Positions 20,498 to 28,031 of a stretch of DNA of 64,000 bases are shown one piece after another. The notes under the pieces are model-generated. The model searched no databases. It was not told the origin of the DNA and worked only from the letters and a program-made list of their open reading frames with translations. The DNA comes from Massilia sp. erpn (GTDB taxonomy: Bacteria; Pseudomonadota; Gammaproteobacteria; Burkholderiales; Burkholderiaceae_D). Numbering within the stretch: the stretch's first letter is position 1; every line of letters starts with the position of its first letter. The stretch covers positions 1,550,001 through 1,614,000 of the forward strand of contig NZ_CP053748.1 of the NCBI RefSeq assembly GCF_024400215.1, read 5' to 3'. The position numbers were made by a program, and so were the translations under genes.

Positions 20498-20526
20498 TTG
20501 ACACAACTTATCTAGACAGCTATCTT
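20498..20526 (+). promoter_or_regulatory. Sigma-70 promoter of the lyase/oxoamine synthase cluster
   Basis: A perfect -35 TTGACA (20498-20503) and a -10 TATCTT (20521-20526) are 17 bases apart. They lie in a strongly AT-rich 230-base gap after the LysR gene. The predicted start of transcription is near 20533, inside the palindrome that follows. Confidence 0.7.
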
Positions 20527-20534
20527 TCCGTCAC

Positions 20535-20549
20535 CGTTGAATTTCAACG
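20535..20549. promoter_or_regulatory. Operator-like palindrome at the predicted transcription start
   Basis: CGTTGAA-T-TTCAACG is a perfect 7-1-7 palindrome, and ACGT is repeated 12 bases further on (AACGTAGGATTAACGT). It sits at +1 to +15 of the predicted promoter, where a bound repressor would block transcription. The regulator is unknown; no repressor gene is inside the cluster. Confidence 0.5.
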
Positions 20550-20573
20550 TAGGATTAACGTCAGGAGTTTTGT

Positions 20574-21428
20574 ATGAATACTGTCTACAGAAGCTGGCTG
20601 TGCTCCTCTCCTTTCCGGGGGAATTTACTTCAGCGCACAATTCAGTGCGACGCCGATATCTGTCTCTTTGATTTGGAAGATTCCGTTCCACAACACTTGA
20701 AACCGACGGCGCGTGAAGAACTGGTAAAGCAAATGGGTCTTCCCCATGAAAAAAAATATGCTTTACGTATCAACGCCTTATCTACAAGAAATGGCCTAAA
20801 CGACATAATGTTGCTGGCCGATAACGATTTCGATGTGGATATTATTCAATTGCCCAAGGTCGAATCGGCAGGGGAAATCCGTATGGCCTGCCATTTGCTA
20901 AATGAAATGGGGCGTAAAGCGGAGATATTCGCCATTATCGAAACGCTGGCAGGATTGAAAGCAATTGATGAAATTTGCGCCGTTGGCGGACAATTGCGCG
21001 GCTTGATTCTGGGTTCCGCCGACATTTCTTCGGAAATCGGCATCCAGGTCAATAATAAGGGCCGTATGCTGGGCCAGATCAAATATCAGATCGCGGTGGC
21101 CGCGCTGCGAAATGGGTTACATGCTATCGACTCACCCTGTTTCGCCATTGACGATGCCCTCTCCCTGCAAGAGGAATTGGACATCGCGCTGGATCTGGGT
21201 TTTACCGGCAAGATCGCCATCCATCCTTCGCAGGTTGCATCCATTAACCACGCCTTCTCGCCTTCCGAGGCCGAGCTGCGCGAAGCCATCGCCGTCGTGC
21301 GCTCGGTCGACGATTCCACCCACGGCATCGCAGCGGTGCAGGGCCAGATGATCGGCCCGCCGTTCGCCAAGTACGCGCAAAAAGTCATTCAAAAAGCAGG
21401 TCTAACCACGGAGCACGCACGTCAATGA
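20574..21428 (+). CDS. HpcH/HpaI aldolase / citrate lyase beta (CitE-like) protein
   Basis: A 284-residue TIM-barrel lyase of the CitE/malyl-CoA lyase type. Typical residues are the Glu in FDLEDSVP, the Arg in ALRINALS, the metal-binding Glu in FAIIETLAG and the Asp in LGSADISSEIG. Family enzymes cleave or form C-C bonds of CoA thioesters such as malyl-CoA. Its first half is clearly more AT-rich than the neighbours. It overlaps the MaoC start by 4 bases. First gene of the cluster, preceded by TCAGGAG. Confidence 0.85.
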   Translation: MNTVYRSWLCSSPFRGNLLQRTIQCDADICLFDLEDSVPQHLKPTAREELVKQMGLPHEKKYALRINALSTRNGLNDIMLLADNDFDVDIIQLPKVESAGEIRMACHLLNEMGRKAEIFAIIETLAGLKAIDEICAVGGQLRGLILGSADISSEIGIQVNNKGRMLGQIKYQIAVAALRNGLHAIDSPCFAIDDALSLQEELDIALDLGFTGKIAIHPSQVASINHAFSPSEAELREAIAVVRSVDDSTHGIAAVQGQMIGPPFAKYAQKVIQKAGLTTEHARQ

Positions 21429-21934
21429 AAAAGAGCATCAGTGTCCTGGAACATATCGATGGACAGCGTTACCGCGAATCGCATGGCATGTACTACGAAG
21501 ATTTCGATGTCGGCGATATTTATGAGCACCGTCCCGGCCGCACCATCTCGGAGGCGGACAATACCTGGATGTCGCTGCTGTGCATGAACACCCATCCGCT
21601 GCACATCGACGCGGCCTATGGCGAACAGACTGAGTTCAAGAAACCCCTGGTATCGAGCCTGATCACCTTCGCCATCATCGGCGGCCTGAGCCTGGCCAGC
21701 ACCAGCGCGCGCGGCGTGGCGAACCTGGGCTGGAGCAATGTGCGCTTCCTCTCGCCGGTGTTCGCCGGCGACACCATCTATGCCGAAACGCGGGTAGTGG
21801 CCAAGCGCCAGTCGGATTCCCGTCCCGGCGACGGCATCGTGACGGTGGAAACCAAGGGCTTCGTGCATCCGGACCGGCAGTTCATGGTCTGCGAGCGCAG
21901 CTTCCTGGTCCCGCTGCGCAACGCCCAGCAATAA
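21425..21934 (+). CDS. MaoC family (R)-specific dehydratase
   Basis: A 169-residue hot-dog fold hydratase. The region EADNTWMSLLCMNTHPLHID carries the MaoC active-site Asn/Asp...His pattern near residues 43-62. Relatives hydrate or dehydrate enoyl-CoA or mesaconyl-type CoA esters, which fits a CitE-like partner acting on branched or dicarboxylic CoA esters. It is translationally coupled to the lyase. Confidence 0.85.
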   Translation: MKKSISVLEHIDGQRYRESHGMYYEDFDVGDIYEHRPGRTISEADNTWMSLLCMNTHPLHIDAAYGEQTEFKKPLVSSLITFAIIGGLSLASTSARGVANLGWSNVRFLSPVFAGDTIYAETRVVAKRQSDSRPGDGIVTVETKGFVHPDRQFMVCERSFLVPLRNAQQ

Positions 21935-21943
21935 GGCCGCGCC

Positions 21944-22885
21944 ATGCGTATCCTCAACAGCAAGGATGTGCGCGCCCTGGTGACGATGGCCGATGCTGTG
22001 GCCGCGCTGCGCGAAGGCTACCGCGCCAGCGTGGCCGAGCCGGCCCTGGTGCCGGCGCGCACCATCATTTCGCCGCCGGGCAGCCACGCCTATCTGGGCG
22101 CCATGCCGGCTTTCGGCGGCACGGCGCGCAAATTCACCGTCAAGGTGGCGGCCCTGCACCTGCACGAGCAGGAGGCAGCCAGCATGCATTCGCTGGTGAC
22201 GGTGCAGGACGGCGCCACGGGCCGATTCCAGGCCCTGATCGAGGGCAATAGCCTGACCGCCCTGCGTACCGGCGCCACCGCCGCCCTGGTGACGGATCTG
22301 CTGGCGCCGGCCGATGCCGGCACCGTGGCCATCATCGGCAGCGGTGCGCAGGCGCTGACCCAGCTGGAAGCCATGTGCGCGGTGCGGCCGATCCGGCGTG
22401 CCCAGATCTATTCGCGCCACGGCGCCAATGTGCAGGCCTTCATCCAGCGCTGCGCCGCCATCAAGGGCATCGAATGCGAACTGCTGGCGGCGCCCAGCCT
22501 GCGCCATGCGCTGGAAGGCGCGGCCATCGTCTGCACCGCCACCACCTCGGAAACGCCGCTGATCGAGGCCGACGCCCTGGCCTCGCGCTGCCATATCAAC
22601 GCGGTCGGCAACCATACCGACGACAGCATCGAAGTCGGGCGCTCGGTGCTGGACCATGCCTTCCTGGCCGTCGAGGAACGCGCCGCCGCCATCCGCGAAG
22701 CGGGCGAATTCAATCGCCGCGCAGCGGAGATCGGCGAGCTGCTGAACCAGGCCACGCCACCGGCGCCGTCCGGCCACAGCGTCTTCGTCTCGGTCGGCAC
22801 CGCCTTCCAGGACTTGTGCCTCGCCACCCTGATCCAGCAGCGCGCCGACCAGGCGCAGGCCGGACAGCTTATCGAATTTGCTTGA
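21944..22885 (+). CDS. Ornithine cyclodeaminase / mu-crystallin family protein
   Basis: A 313-residue NAD(P)-dependent enzyme with the Rossmann motif IIGSGAQA (about 125-132) and the family's N-terminal substrate region (KFTVKVAALH). Members cyclise ornithine, reduce imines or oxidise amino acids such as alanine. Here it probably makes or reduces an imine or amino acid that feeds the oxoamine synthase. The gap to the MaoC gene is 9 bases. Confidence 0.85.
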   Translation: MRILNSKDVRALVTMADAVAALREGYRASVAEPALVPARTIISPPGSHAYLGAMPAFGGTARKFTVKVAALHLHEQEAASMHSLVTVQDGATGRFQALIEGNSLTALRTGATAALVTDLLAPADAGTVAIIGSGAQALTQLEAMCAVRPIRRAQIYSRHGANVQAFIQRCAAIKGIECELLAAPSLRHALEGAAIVCTATTSETPLIEADALASRCHINAVGNHTDDSIEVGRSVLDHAFLAVEERAAAIREAGEFNRRAAEIGELLNQATPPAPSGHSVFVSVGTAFQDLCLATLIQQRADQAQAGQLIEFA

Positions 22886-22911
22886 AGCATCCCCTATTCA
22901 AAGGAAAGAAC

Positions 22912-24135
22912 ATGCCAGACGATCTGATTGCCCCACGCAGAAACCAGTTCATGAACCACGAGAAGGCGGTCGCCATCGGCTCGCGCTTCTGGGAAGAGAC
23001 GGCGGCCCACGGCCTGGCCGGCATCGTCGCCTCGCTCGGCAAGGACGGCTACTTCACCACCGACAACGGCCACCGTTTCGTCAACCTGAGCTGCTGCTCC
23101 TACCTGGACCTGGACTCGCATCCGCACATCATCCAGGGCGCCATCCGCGCGCTGGAAAAATACGGCGTGCTGGATCATTGCATCTCGCGCGTGCGGGTGC
23201 AGATGCCGGCCCTGCTGGAACTGGAAGACAGCCTGTCCTCCCTGTTCCGCGCCAAGGTCGTTACCGCCATTTCGGCCAGCGCCGCCAGTGCCGGCATCCT
23301 GCCGCTGATCGCCTCCGGCCACCTGGTCAACGGCGAAAAGCCGGTGGTGGTGTTCGACAAGAACGCGCACTTCTCGATGAACCTGTACAAGGCCGTGTGC
23401 GCCGACGAAACCGAAGTGCTGACCGCGCCGCACAACGATATGAGCTTCCTGGAGGACGTCTGCAAGAAGAATAAGAACGTCGCCTATATCTGCGACGGCA
23501 CTTACAGCATGGGCGGCCACGCTCCGGCCGAGGAACTGCTCGCGCTGCAGGAAAAATATGGCCTCTTCCTGTACTTCGACGATTCGCACTCGCTGTCCAT
23601 CGTCGGCGACAAGGGCGAAGGCTATATCCGTTCCAGCATCTCGGAAGTGAACGACCGTACCATCATCGTGGCGACGCTGAACAAGGCCTTTGGCGCAGCC
23701 GGCGCGGCCATCATGTTCGGCCCGAAACGCGTGGACCAGGCGCTGACCCTGGAACGCTTTGGCGGCCCGCTGGCCTGGTCGCAGCCGATGAACACGGCGG
23801 CCATCGGCGGCGCCCTGGCCGCGGCCGAAATCCACAACAGCCCGGAACTCAAGGAGCGCCAGGAGAAGCTGCAGCGCAATATCAAGCTGTTCGACGCCCG
23901 CATCGACACCGAGCAGACCGGCTTGCGCTTCCCGATCCGCGTGGTGCGCGCCAGCCACGAGAACGTCATCAACGTCGGTCTCGATCTCTACCGCGAGGGC
24001 TTCTATGTGTCGCCGGTGTTCTTCCCCATCGTGGCGCGCGACAAGGCCGGCCTGCGCGTGATGCTGCGCGCCGGGATGCCGGAGTCGGAAGTGCAGCGCC
24101 TGTGCGACACCATCCTGCGCAATAAACTGTTCTGA
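22912..24135 (+). CDS. PLP-dependent alpha-oxoamine synthase
   Basis: A 407-residue fold-type I enzyme of the 8-amino-7-oxononanoate synthase / KBL / serine palmitoyltransferase / CqsA family. The PLP lysine is K258 (TLNKAFG), the DDSHS element (223-227) matches the usual DEAHS, and His153 can stack on PLP. The family condenses an amino acid with an acyl-CoA, releasing CO2. The start at 22912 follows AAAGGAAAGAAC; the frame is open upstream but has no homology there. It is the likely product-forming step of this cluster. The bioF neighbours (bioA/bioD/bioB) are absent, so biotin is unlikely. Confidence 0.85.
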   Translation: MPDDLIAPRRNQFMNHEKAVAIGSRFWEETAAHGLAGIVASLGKDGYFTTDNGHRFVNLSCCSYLDLDSHPHIIQGAIRALEKYGVLDHCISRVRVQMPALLELEDSLSSLFRAKVVTAISASAASAGILPLIASGHLVNGEKPVVVFDKNAHFSMNLYKAVCADETEVLTAPHNDMSFLEDVCKKNKNVAYICDGTYSMGGHAPAEELLALQEKYGLFLYFDDSHSLSIVGDKGEGYIRSSISEVNDRTIIVATLNKAFGAAGAAIMFGPKRVDQALTLERFGGPLAWSQPMNTAAIGGALAAAEIHNSPELKERQEKLQRNIKLFDARIDTEQTGLRFPIRVVRASHENVINVGLDLYREGFYVSPVFFPIVARDKAGLRVMLRAGMPESEVQRLCDTILRNKLF

Positions 24136-24146
24136 CCGGCGCGCAC

Positions 24147-25016
24147 ATGAACGGCCTGGCCCGCACCCTGCCCCTGATTTCGCTGCTGGTCACGCTGACC
24201 ATCTGGGCCTCCGTGCCCACGGTGGCCAAGGCGGCGCTGGCGCATGTATCGCTGGTCACTTACCTGATGCTGCGCTACACGCTGGCGGGCCTGTTCATGC
24301 TGCCCTATCTGAAGCAGACCATGGCCGGCGCGTCCCGGCTGTCCTGGCGCAGCTGGGCCGTGCTGGTGATCAGCAGCTGCATGATCATCTATGTCCAGAC
24401 CTGGGCCATCCAACAGGTCACGGCCAGCTGGTACATCATCGTCTTCTCCAGCTGCCCGGTGCTGATCGCGCTGCTGCTGCGCTACCGCTTCACCGCCCGC
24501 GCCGTGGCCGGCCTGCTGGCCACAGTGGGCGGCCTGGCGCTGTATCTGCAGGACAGCCATGCCGCCGGTGCGCCCTTTCAGCTGGGCGCCCTGCTTGGCG
24601 TGCTGACCGGCATGCTGGCCTGGGTCGCCTACACCGTGATCATCACGCGCTTCCATGCGGTCTATAACGATACCCAGATCACCGCCATCTGCAGCTATAT
24701 CGGCGCGCTCTTCAGCCTGGTGCTGTTTATCGCCGCCGGCGACTACAGCGTGCAGCAGGTCAGCTGGCCAGTGGCGGGCGCGATCATCGTCAGCGGCGTG
24801 CTGATGCCGCTCTCGCTGTGGTGCTATTCGTATTCGATGCGCAAGGCCGAGGCGCTCACCATCTTCGGCCAGTATCTGGAACCCTTGATCGGATTGCTCA
24901 TCGCCTTCCTGGTTTTCGGCGCCGAGCTGACCGCCTTTGCCTGCGGCGCCGTGGCCCTGATCCTGTGCGGCACCATCGCCGTCACCCGCTATAGCGTGAA
25001 GCCGGTGCGCCCATGA
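24147..25016 (+). CDS. EamA/DMT family transporter
   Basis: A 289-residue inner-membrane protein with about ten hydrophobic segments in two EamA repeats. Members export amino acids or metabolites. It begins 11 bases after the oxoamine synthase and is a natural exporter for the cluster's product. Confidence 0.85.
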   Translation: MNGLARTLPLISLLVTLTIWASVPTVAKAALAHVSLVTYLMLRYTLAGLFMLPYLKQTMAGASRLSWRSWAVLVISSCMIIYVQTWAIQQVTASWYIIVFSSCPVLIALLLRYRFTARAVAGLLATVGGLALYLQDSHAAGAPFQLGALLGVLTGMLAWVAYTVIITRFHAVYNDTQITAICSYIGALFSLVLFIAAGDYSVQQVSWPVAGAIIVSGVLMPLSLWCYSYSMRKAEALTIFGQYLEPLIGLLIAFLVFGAELTAFACGAVALILCGTIAVTRYSVKPVRP

Positions 25017-25111
25017 CATCCGTCCGTCTTCCTGCCCGCAGTATGGGGCATGCAAGCCCACCCAGAAGGTGCCGCCCACGGCACTCCGACTTCATTTTTT
25101 TTGGAGGAACC

Positions 25112-26728
25112 ATGCGATCTTTACTGATTCTGTGCGCCGGTTTGTGCGCCGGGGCTGCCGCCCAGGCGCAGGAACCGGTGGTGGCTGAAAAGCCGCTGCG
25201 CGCCCACCTGGCTTATCTCGCCAGCGACCGGCTGGAAGGGCGCGGCACCGGCCAGCCCGGCGCCGACCTGACCGTGCGCTACCTGGAAAAGCAGGCGGCC
25301 GAAGCGGGACTCAAGCCGCTGCCCAACGGCAGCTATCGCCAGGTGGTGCCGATGCTGGGCATGAAGATCCAGTCCACCAGCCAGATGCGCATCACGGCCA
25401 ACGGCAAGAGCCAGGCGCTGGAATTCGGCCGCGACGTGATCTACGGTTCGGGCAACGGCGAATCCGAGCTGCGCGTGGATGTGCCGATGGTCTTTGTCGG
25501 TTACGGCATCCGCGCGCCGGAAGAGAATTGGGACGATTACAAAGGCGTGGACGTGCGCGGCAAACTGCTGCTGATGATGCTCAACGATCCGCAGCCGACG
25601 GCCGATGAACCCAACCGTTTCGGCGGCAAATCGCTGACCTATTACGGCCGCTGGGATTACAAATTCGAGGAGGCATACCGCCAGGGCGCGCTCGGCGTGC
25701 TGGTGCTGCATACGGACGCTTCGGCCTCCTATCCCTTCTATGTGCCGGCCAACGCCTATAAGCTGGAGCGCGTGCACCTGGCAGGCGGCGGCAACCGCTT
25801 TGAAGGCTGGCTGGAGGAAAATGCCAGCAAGGCGCTGTTTACGGCCAGCGGCCTGGATCTGGCCGCGCTGCGCGCCAGCGCCGAGTCGCGCAGCTTCCGT
25901 CCGGTGGAACTGACGGCCAGCGCGCACATCGAAATGCACAGCAGCATGCGCCAGCTGGAACAGTCCAATATCATCGGCATCATTCCCGGCAGCGACCCGC
26001 AGCTGAAACACCAGGCCGTGGTGTATTCGGCACACTGGGACCACCTGGGCAAGGATCTGAGCAAGGATGACAAGAACGCCCGCACCGGCAAGACCGACCA
26101 TATCTGGAATGGCGCGGTGGACAATGCCTCCGGCTCGGCGGCCCTGCTGGCCATGGCCCAGGCGGCAGCGAAAAAACCGGCGCGCCGCACCCAGATCTTC
26201 TTCTGGCCCTGCGCCGAGGAAGAGGGCATGCTGGGCAGCGCCGCCTATATCCGCCAGCCGGCCTGGCCGCTGGCGCAGACTGCCGCCAACCTGAATCTGG
26301 ACAGCATGAACTTTGTCGGCATCACGCGCGATATGGGCGTGCCGGGCAGCGATGCCAGCACGCTGCGCGCCACTTCAGCCGAGGTGGCGGCGAAAATGGG
26401 CCTGCAGCTGGTGCCGGAAGTCCCCGATCCAGCCGGCAGCTTCTTCCGCAGCGACCACTATAACTTCGTGAAGGCGGGCGTGCCGGGCATCCGCGTCGGC
26501 TCCTCGGTGTTCTCGGGCGACGGCCTGTTCGACTTCGTCAATGACCCGACCGGTTCGCTGGCGCGCATCCGCGACTACACCCAGCACTATCACCAGGTAT
26601 CGGACGAATACAATCCGGCCTGGGATCTGTCGGGCATGGTGCAGCAGGCGCAGTTCACGCTCAATCTCGGCTACGCCGTGGCCAACGCCGAGCGCATGCC
26701 CTCCTTTAAGGGCCAGCCGCCGCGCTAA
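25112..26728 (+). CDS. M28 family zinc aminopeptidase, secreted
   Basis: A 538-residue exported peptidase with a signal peptide (about 1-18), a PA-type insert (about 115-260) and an M28 catalytic domain. Zinc and catalytic residues are visible: AHWDH, DNASGSA, the EEEG catalytic Glu, NLDSMN and SDHYNF. I chose ATG 25112 because GGAGGA lies 3 nt upstream and signal-peptide residues begin there. Its stop overlaps the convergent YjbR gene. It probably digests peptides in the periplasm or outside. Confidence 0.9.
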   Translation: MRSLLILCAGLCAGAAAQAQEPVVAEKPLRAHLAYLASDRLEGRGTGQPGADLTVRYLEKQAAEAGLKPLPNGSYRQVVPMLGMKIQSTSQMRITANGKSQALEFGRDVIYGSGNGESELRVDVPMVFVGYGIRAPEENWDDYKGVDVRGKLLLMMLNDPQPTADEPNRFGGKSLTYYGRWDYKFEEAYRQGALGVLVLHTDASASYPFYVPANAYKLERVHLAGGGNRFEGWLEENASKALFTASGLDLAALRASAESRSFRPVELTASAHIEMHSSMRQLEQSNIIGIIPGSDPQLKHQAVVYSAHWDHLGKDLSKDDKNARTGKTDHIWNGAVDNASGSAALLAMAQAAAKKPARRTQIFFWPCAEEEGMLGSAAYIRQPAWPLAQTAANLNLDSMNFVGITRDMGVPGSDASTLRATSAEVAAKMGLQLVPEVPDPAGSFFRSDHYNFVKAGVPGIRVGSSVFSGDGLFDFVNDPTGSLARIRDYTQHYHQVSDEYNPAWDLSGMVQQAQFTLNLGYAVANAERMPSFKGQPPR

Positions 26729-27093
26729 GCCTCGGTGGCCGCCAGCAAGGCCCGCTGCCGGGTCTTGCTGAGCGATGCCAGGGCGCGCTCATACGACCAC
26801 TGCACCAGTTCCCGCAGATAGTCCTCGGGGAAGGCGCGCACATTCACGATCGTGACCCAGTGATAGCGCGCCATGAAGCGTGCCGGCTTCACGCCCGGCA
26901 TGCCGGTCAGTTCCAGAAAACGTTCCGGCGTGGCGCGGAAGCTGAAGCGCCATTGTTCCGGCTCGCTGGTCTTGAACCAGGCGAAGTGCTTGCCGCCCAC
27001 CGTGTAGGTCAGGATGTTCGAAGGCGGGCCATGCAAGGCCTCCACGGCGGCGGGAAAGCTGTTGCAGAGTTCTTTCACTTGCTGGGTATTCAT
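26725..27093 (-). CDS. MmcQ/YjbR family protein
   Basis: A 122-residue protein of the small YjbR fold (CyaY-like, putative DNA binding), recognised by KHFAWFK, the Arg-rich central strand and the YHWVTIVN stretch. ATG 27093 is preceded by GGAG, which decides the start. The stop is shared with the convergent peptidase: CTAA gives TAA on plus and TAG on minus. Its cellular role is not known. Confidence 0.85.
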   Translation of the reverse strand: MNTQQVKELCNSFPAAVEALHGPPSNILTYTVGGKHFAWFKTSEPEQWRFSFRATPERFLELTGMPGVKPARFMARYHWVTIVNVRAFPEDYLRELVQWSYERALASLSKTRQRALLAATEA

Positions 27094-27155
27094 ATGCGCT
27101 CCAACGATGAAGCCCAGATCATACAACGGTCATACGCCAATGCTATGCTGGCACC

Positions 27156-27989
27156 ATGACTTCCACCTCCCATCGCATGAACCAGCCTGGCTTGCTGCGC
27201 GCAGCAGGCATCGCCGCCCTGTCCGCAGCCATGCTCGCAGCCTGCGCCAGCCTGCCGTCCAGCAAAGCCACTATGCCTGGCGGCGCAGAGATGGCTTACG
27301 CCATGGCGGGGCAAGGCGGCCCGCCGGTGGTGCTGCAGGCGGGCCTGGGCGACGGCAAGGATGCGTGGCAAAGCGTGTTCCAGCCGCTGGCGCGCAATGG
27401 CGCCGTATTCGCTTATGATCGCCCCGGCTATGGCGCCACGCCCGCCGGCACGGCGCCGCGCGATCCCTGTTCGGTGGCGGAGGAAGAGCGCCGCCTGCTG
27501 CAGGCGGCAGGCTTGAAGCCACCCTATATCCTGGCTGGCCATTCCATCGGCGGCCTGTATCAATATGCTTTTGCGGCCCTGTATCCGCATGAGGTGGCGG
27601 GCCTGGTGCTGCTCGACCCCACCCACCCGCGCCACTGGGAGCGCATGCAGCAGGAGGCGCCAGCACAAGCGGCGGTCATCAAGGGTATGCGGGCTGTGAC
27701 TTTCAGCGGCGCGATGAAACGCGAATTCGACGAGCAGGCCGTCTGCACGGAGCGGCTGATGCAGGCTGGCGCGCTACGCATGCCGGTACGCCTGCTGGTG
27801 AGCGGACGCTCCGACATCGCCGCCACACCGGCCTTCACCGCCATGCAGGATGACCTGCGCCAGGATTGGCTGGGCCTGAGCGGCGCGGCGCGCGCCGAGA
27901 CGCTGGCGCAGTCCGGCCACTACCTGCAAAAAGACGCGCCCGACGCTGTTATCGCCGCCATCGAAGCGATGCGGCGCAATACCCGCTGA
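27156..27989 (+). CDS. Alpha/beta hydrolase, lipoprotein
   Basis: A 277-residue hydrolase with a lipoprotein signal (LAAC lipobox at about residues 26-29), a nucleophile elbow GHSIGG (about 129-134), an acidic residue candidate and a late His (SGHYLQKDAPD). Such enzymes are esterases or lipases anchored to a membrane facing the periplasm. It is divergent from the YjbR gene and convergent with the TonB receptor. The substrate is unknown. Confidence 0.82.
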   Translation: MTSTSHRMNQPGLLRAAGIAALSAAMLAACASLPSSKATMPGGAEMAYAMAGQGGPPVVLQAGLGDGKDAWQSVFQPLARNGAVFAYDRPGYGATPAGTAPRDPCSVAEEERRLLQAAGLKPPYILAGHSIGGLYQYAFAALYPHEVAGLVLLDPTHPRHWERMQQEAPAQAAVIKGMRAVTFSGAMKREFDEQAVCTERLMQAGALRMPVRLLVSGRSDIAATPAFTAMQDDLRQDWLGLSGAARAETLAQSGHYLQKDAPDAVIAAIEAMRRNTR

Positions 27990-28031
27990 CCGGATTCGGC
28001 CGGCGGACAAGCAGCGCGGGCGTATCCGCCA

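Noticed and set aside
22375..22911. Upstream extension of the oxoamine synthase
   Set aside because: It overlaps the cyclodeaminase-like gene in another frame and has no homology. ATG 22912 has a ribosome site.
20574..25016. CqsA/LqsA-type quorum sensing locus
   Set aside because: The synthase family fits, but no sensor kinase or response regulator is adjacent, and the lyase and MaoC genes are not part of that system.
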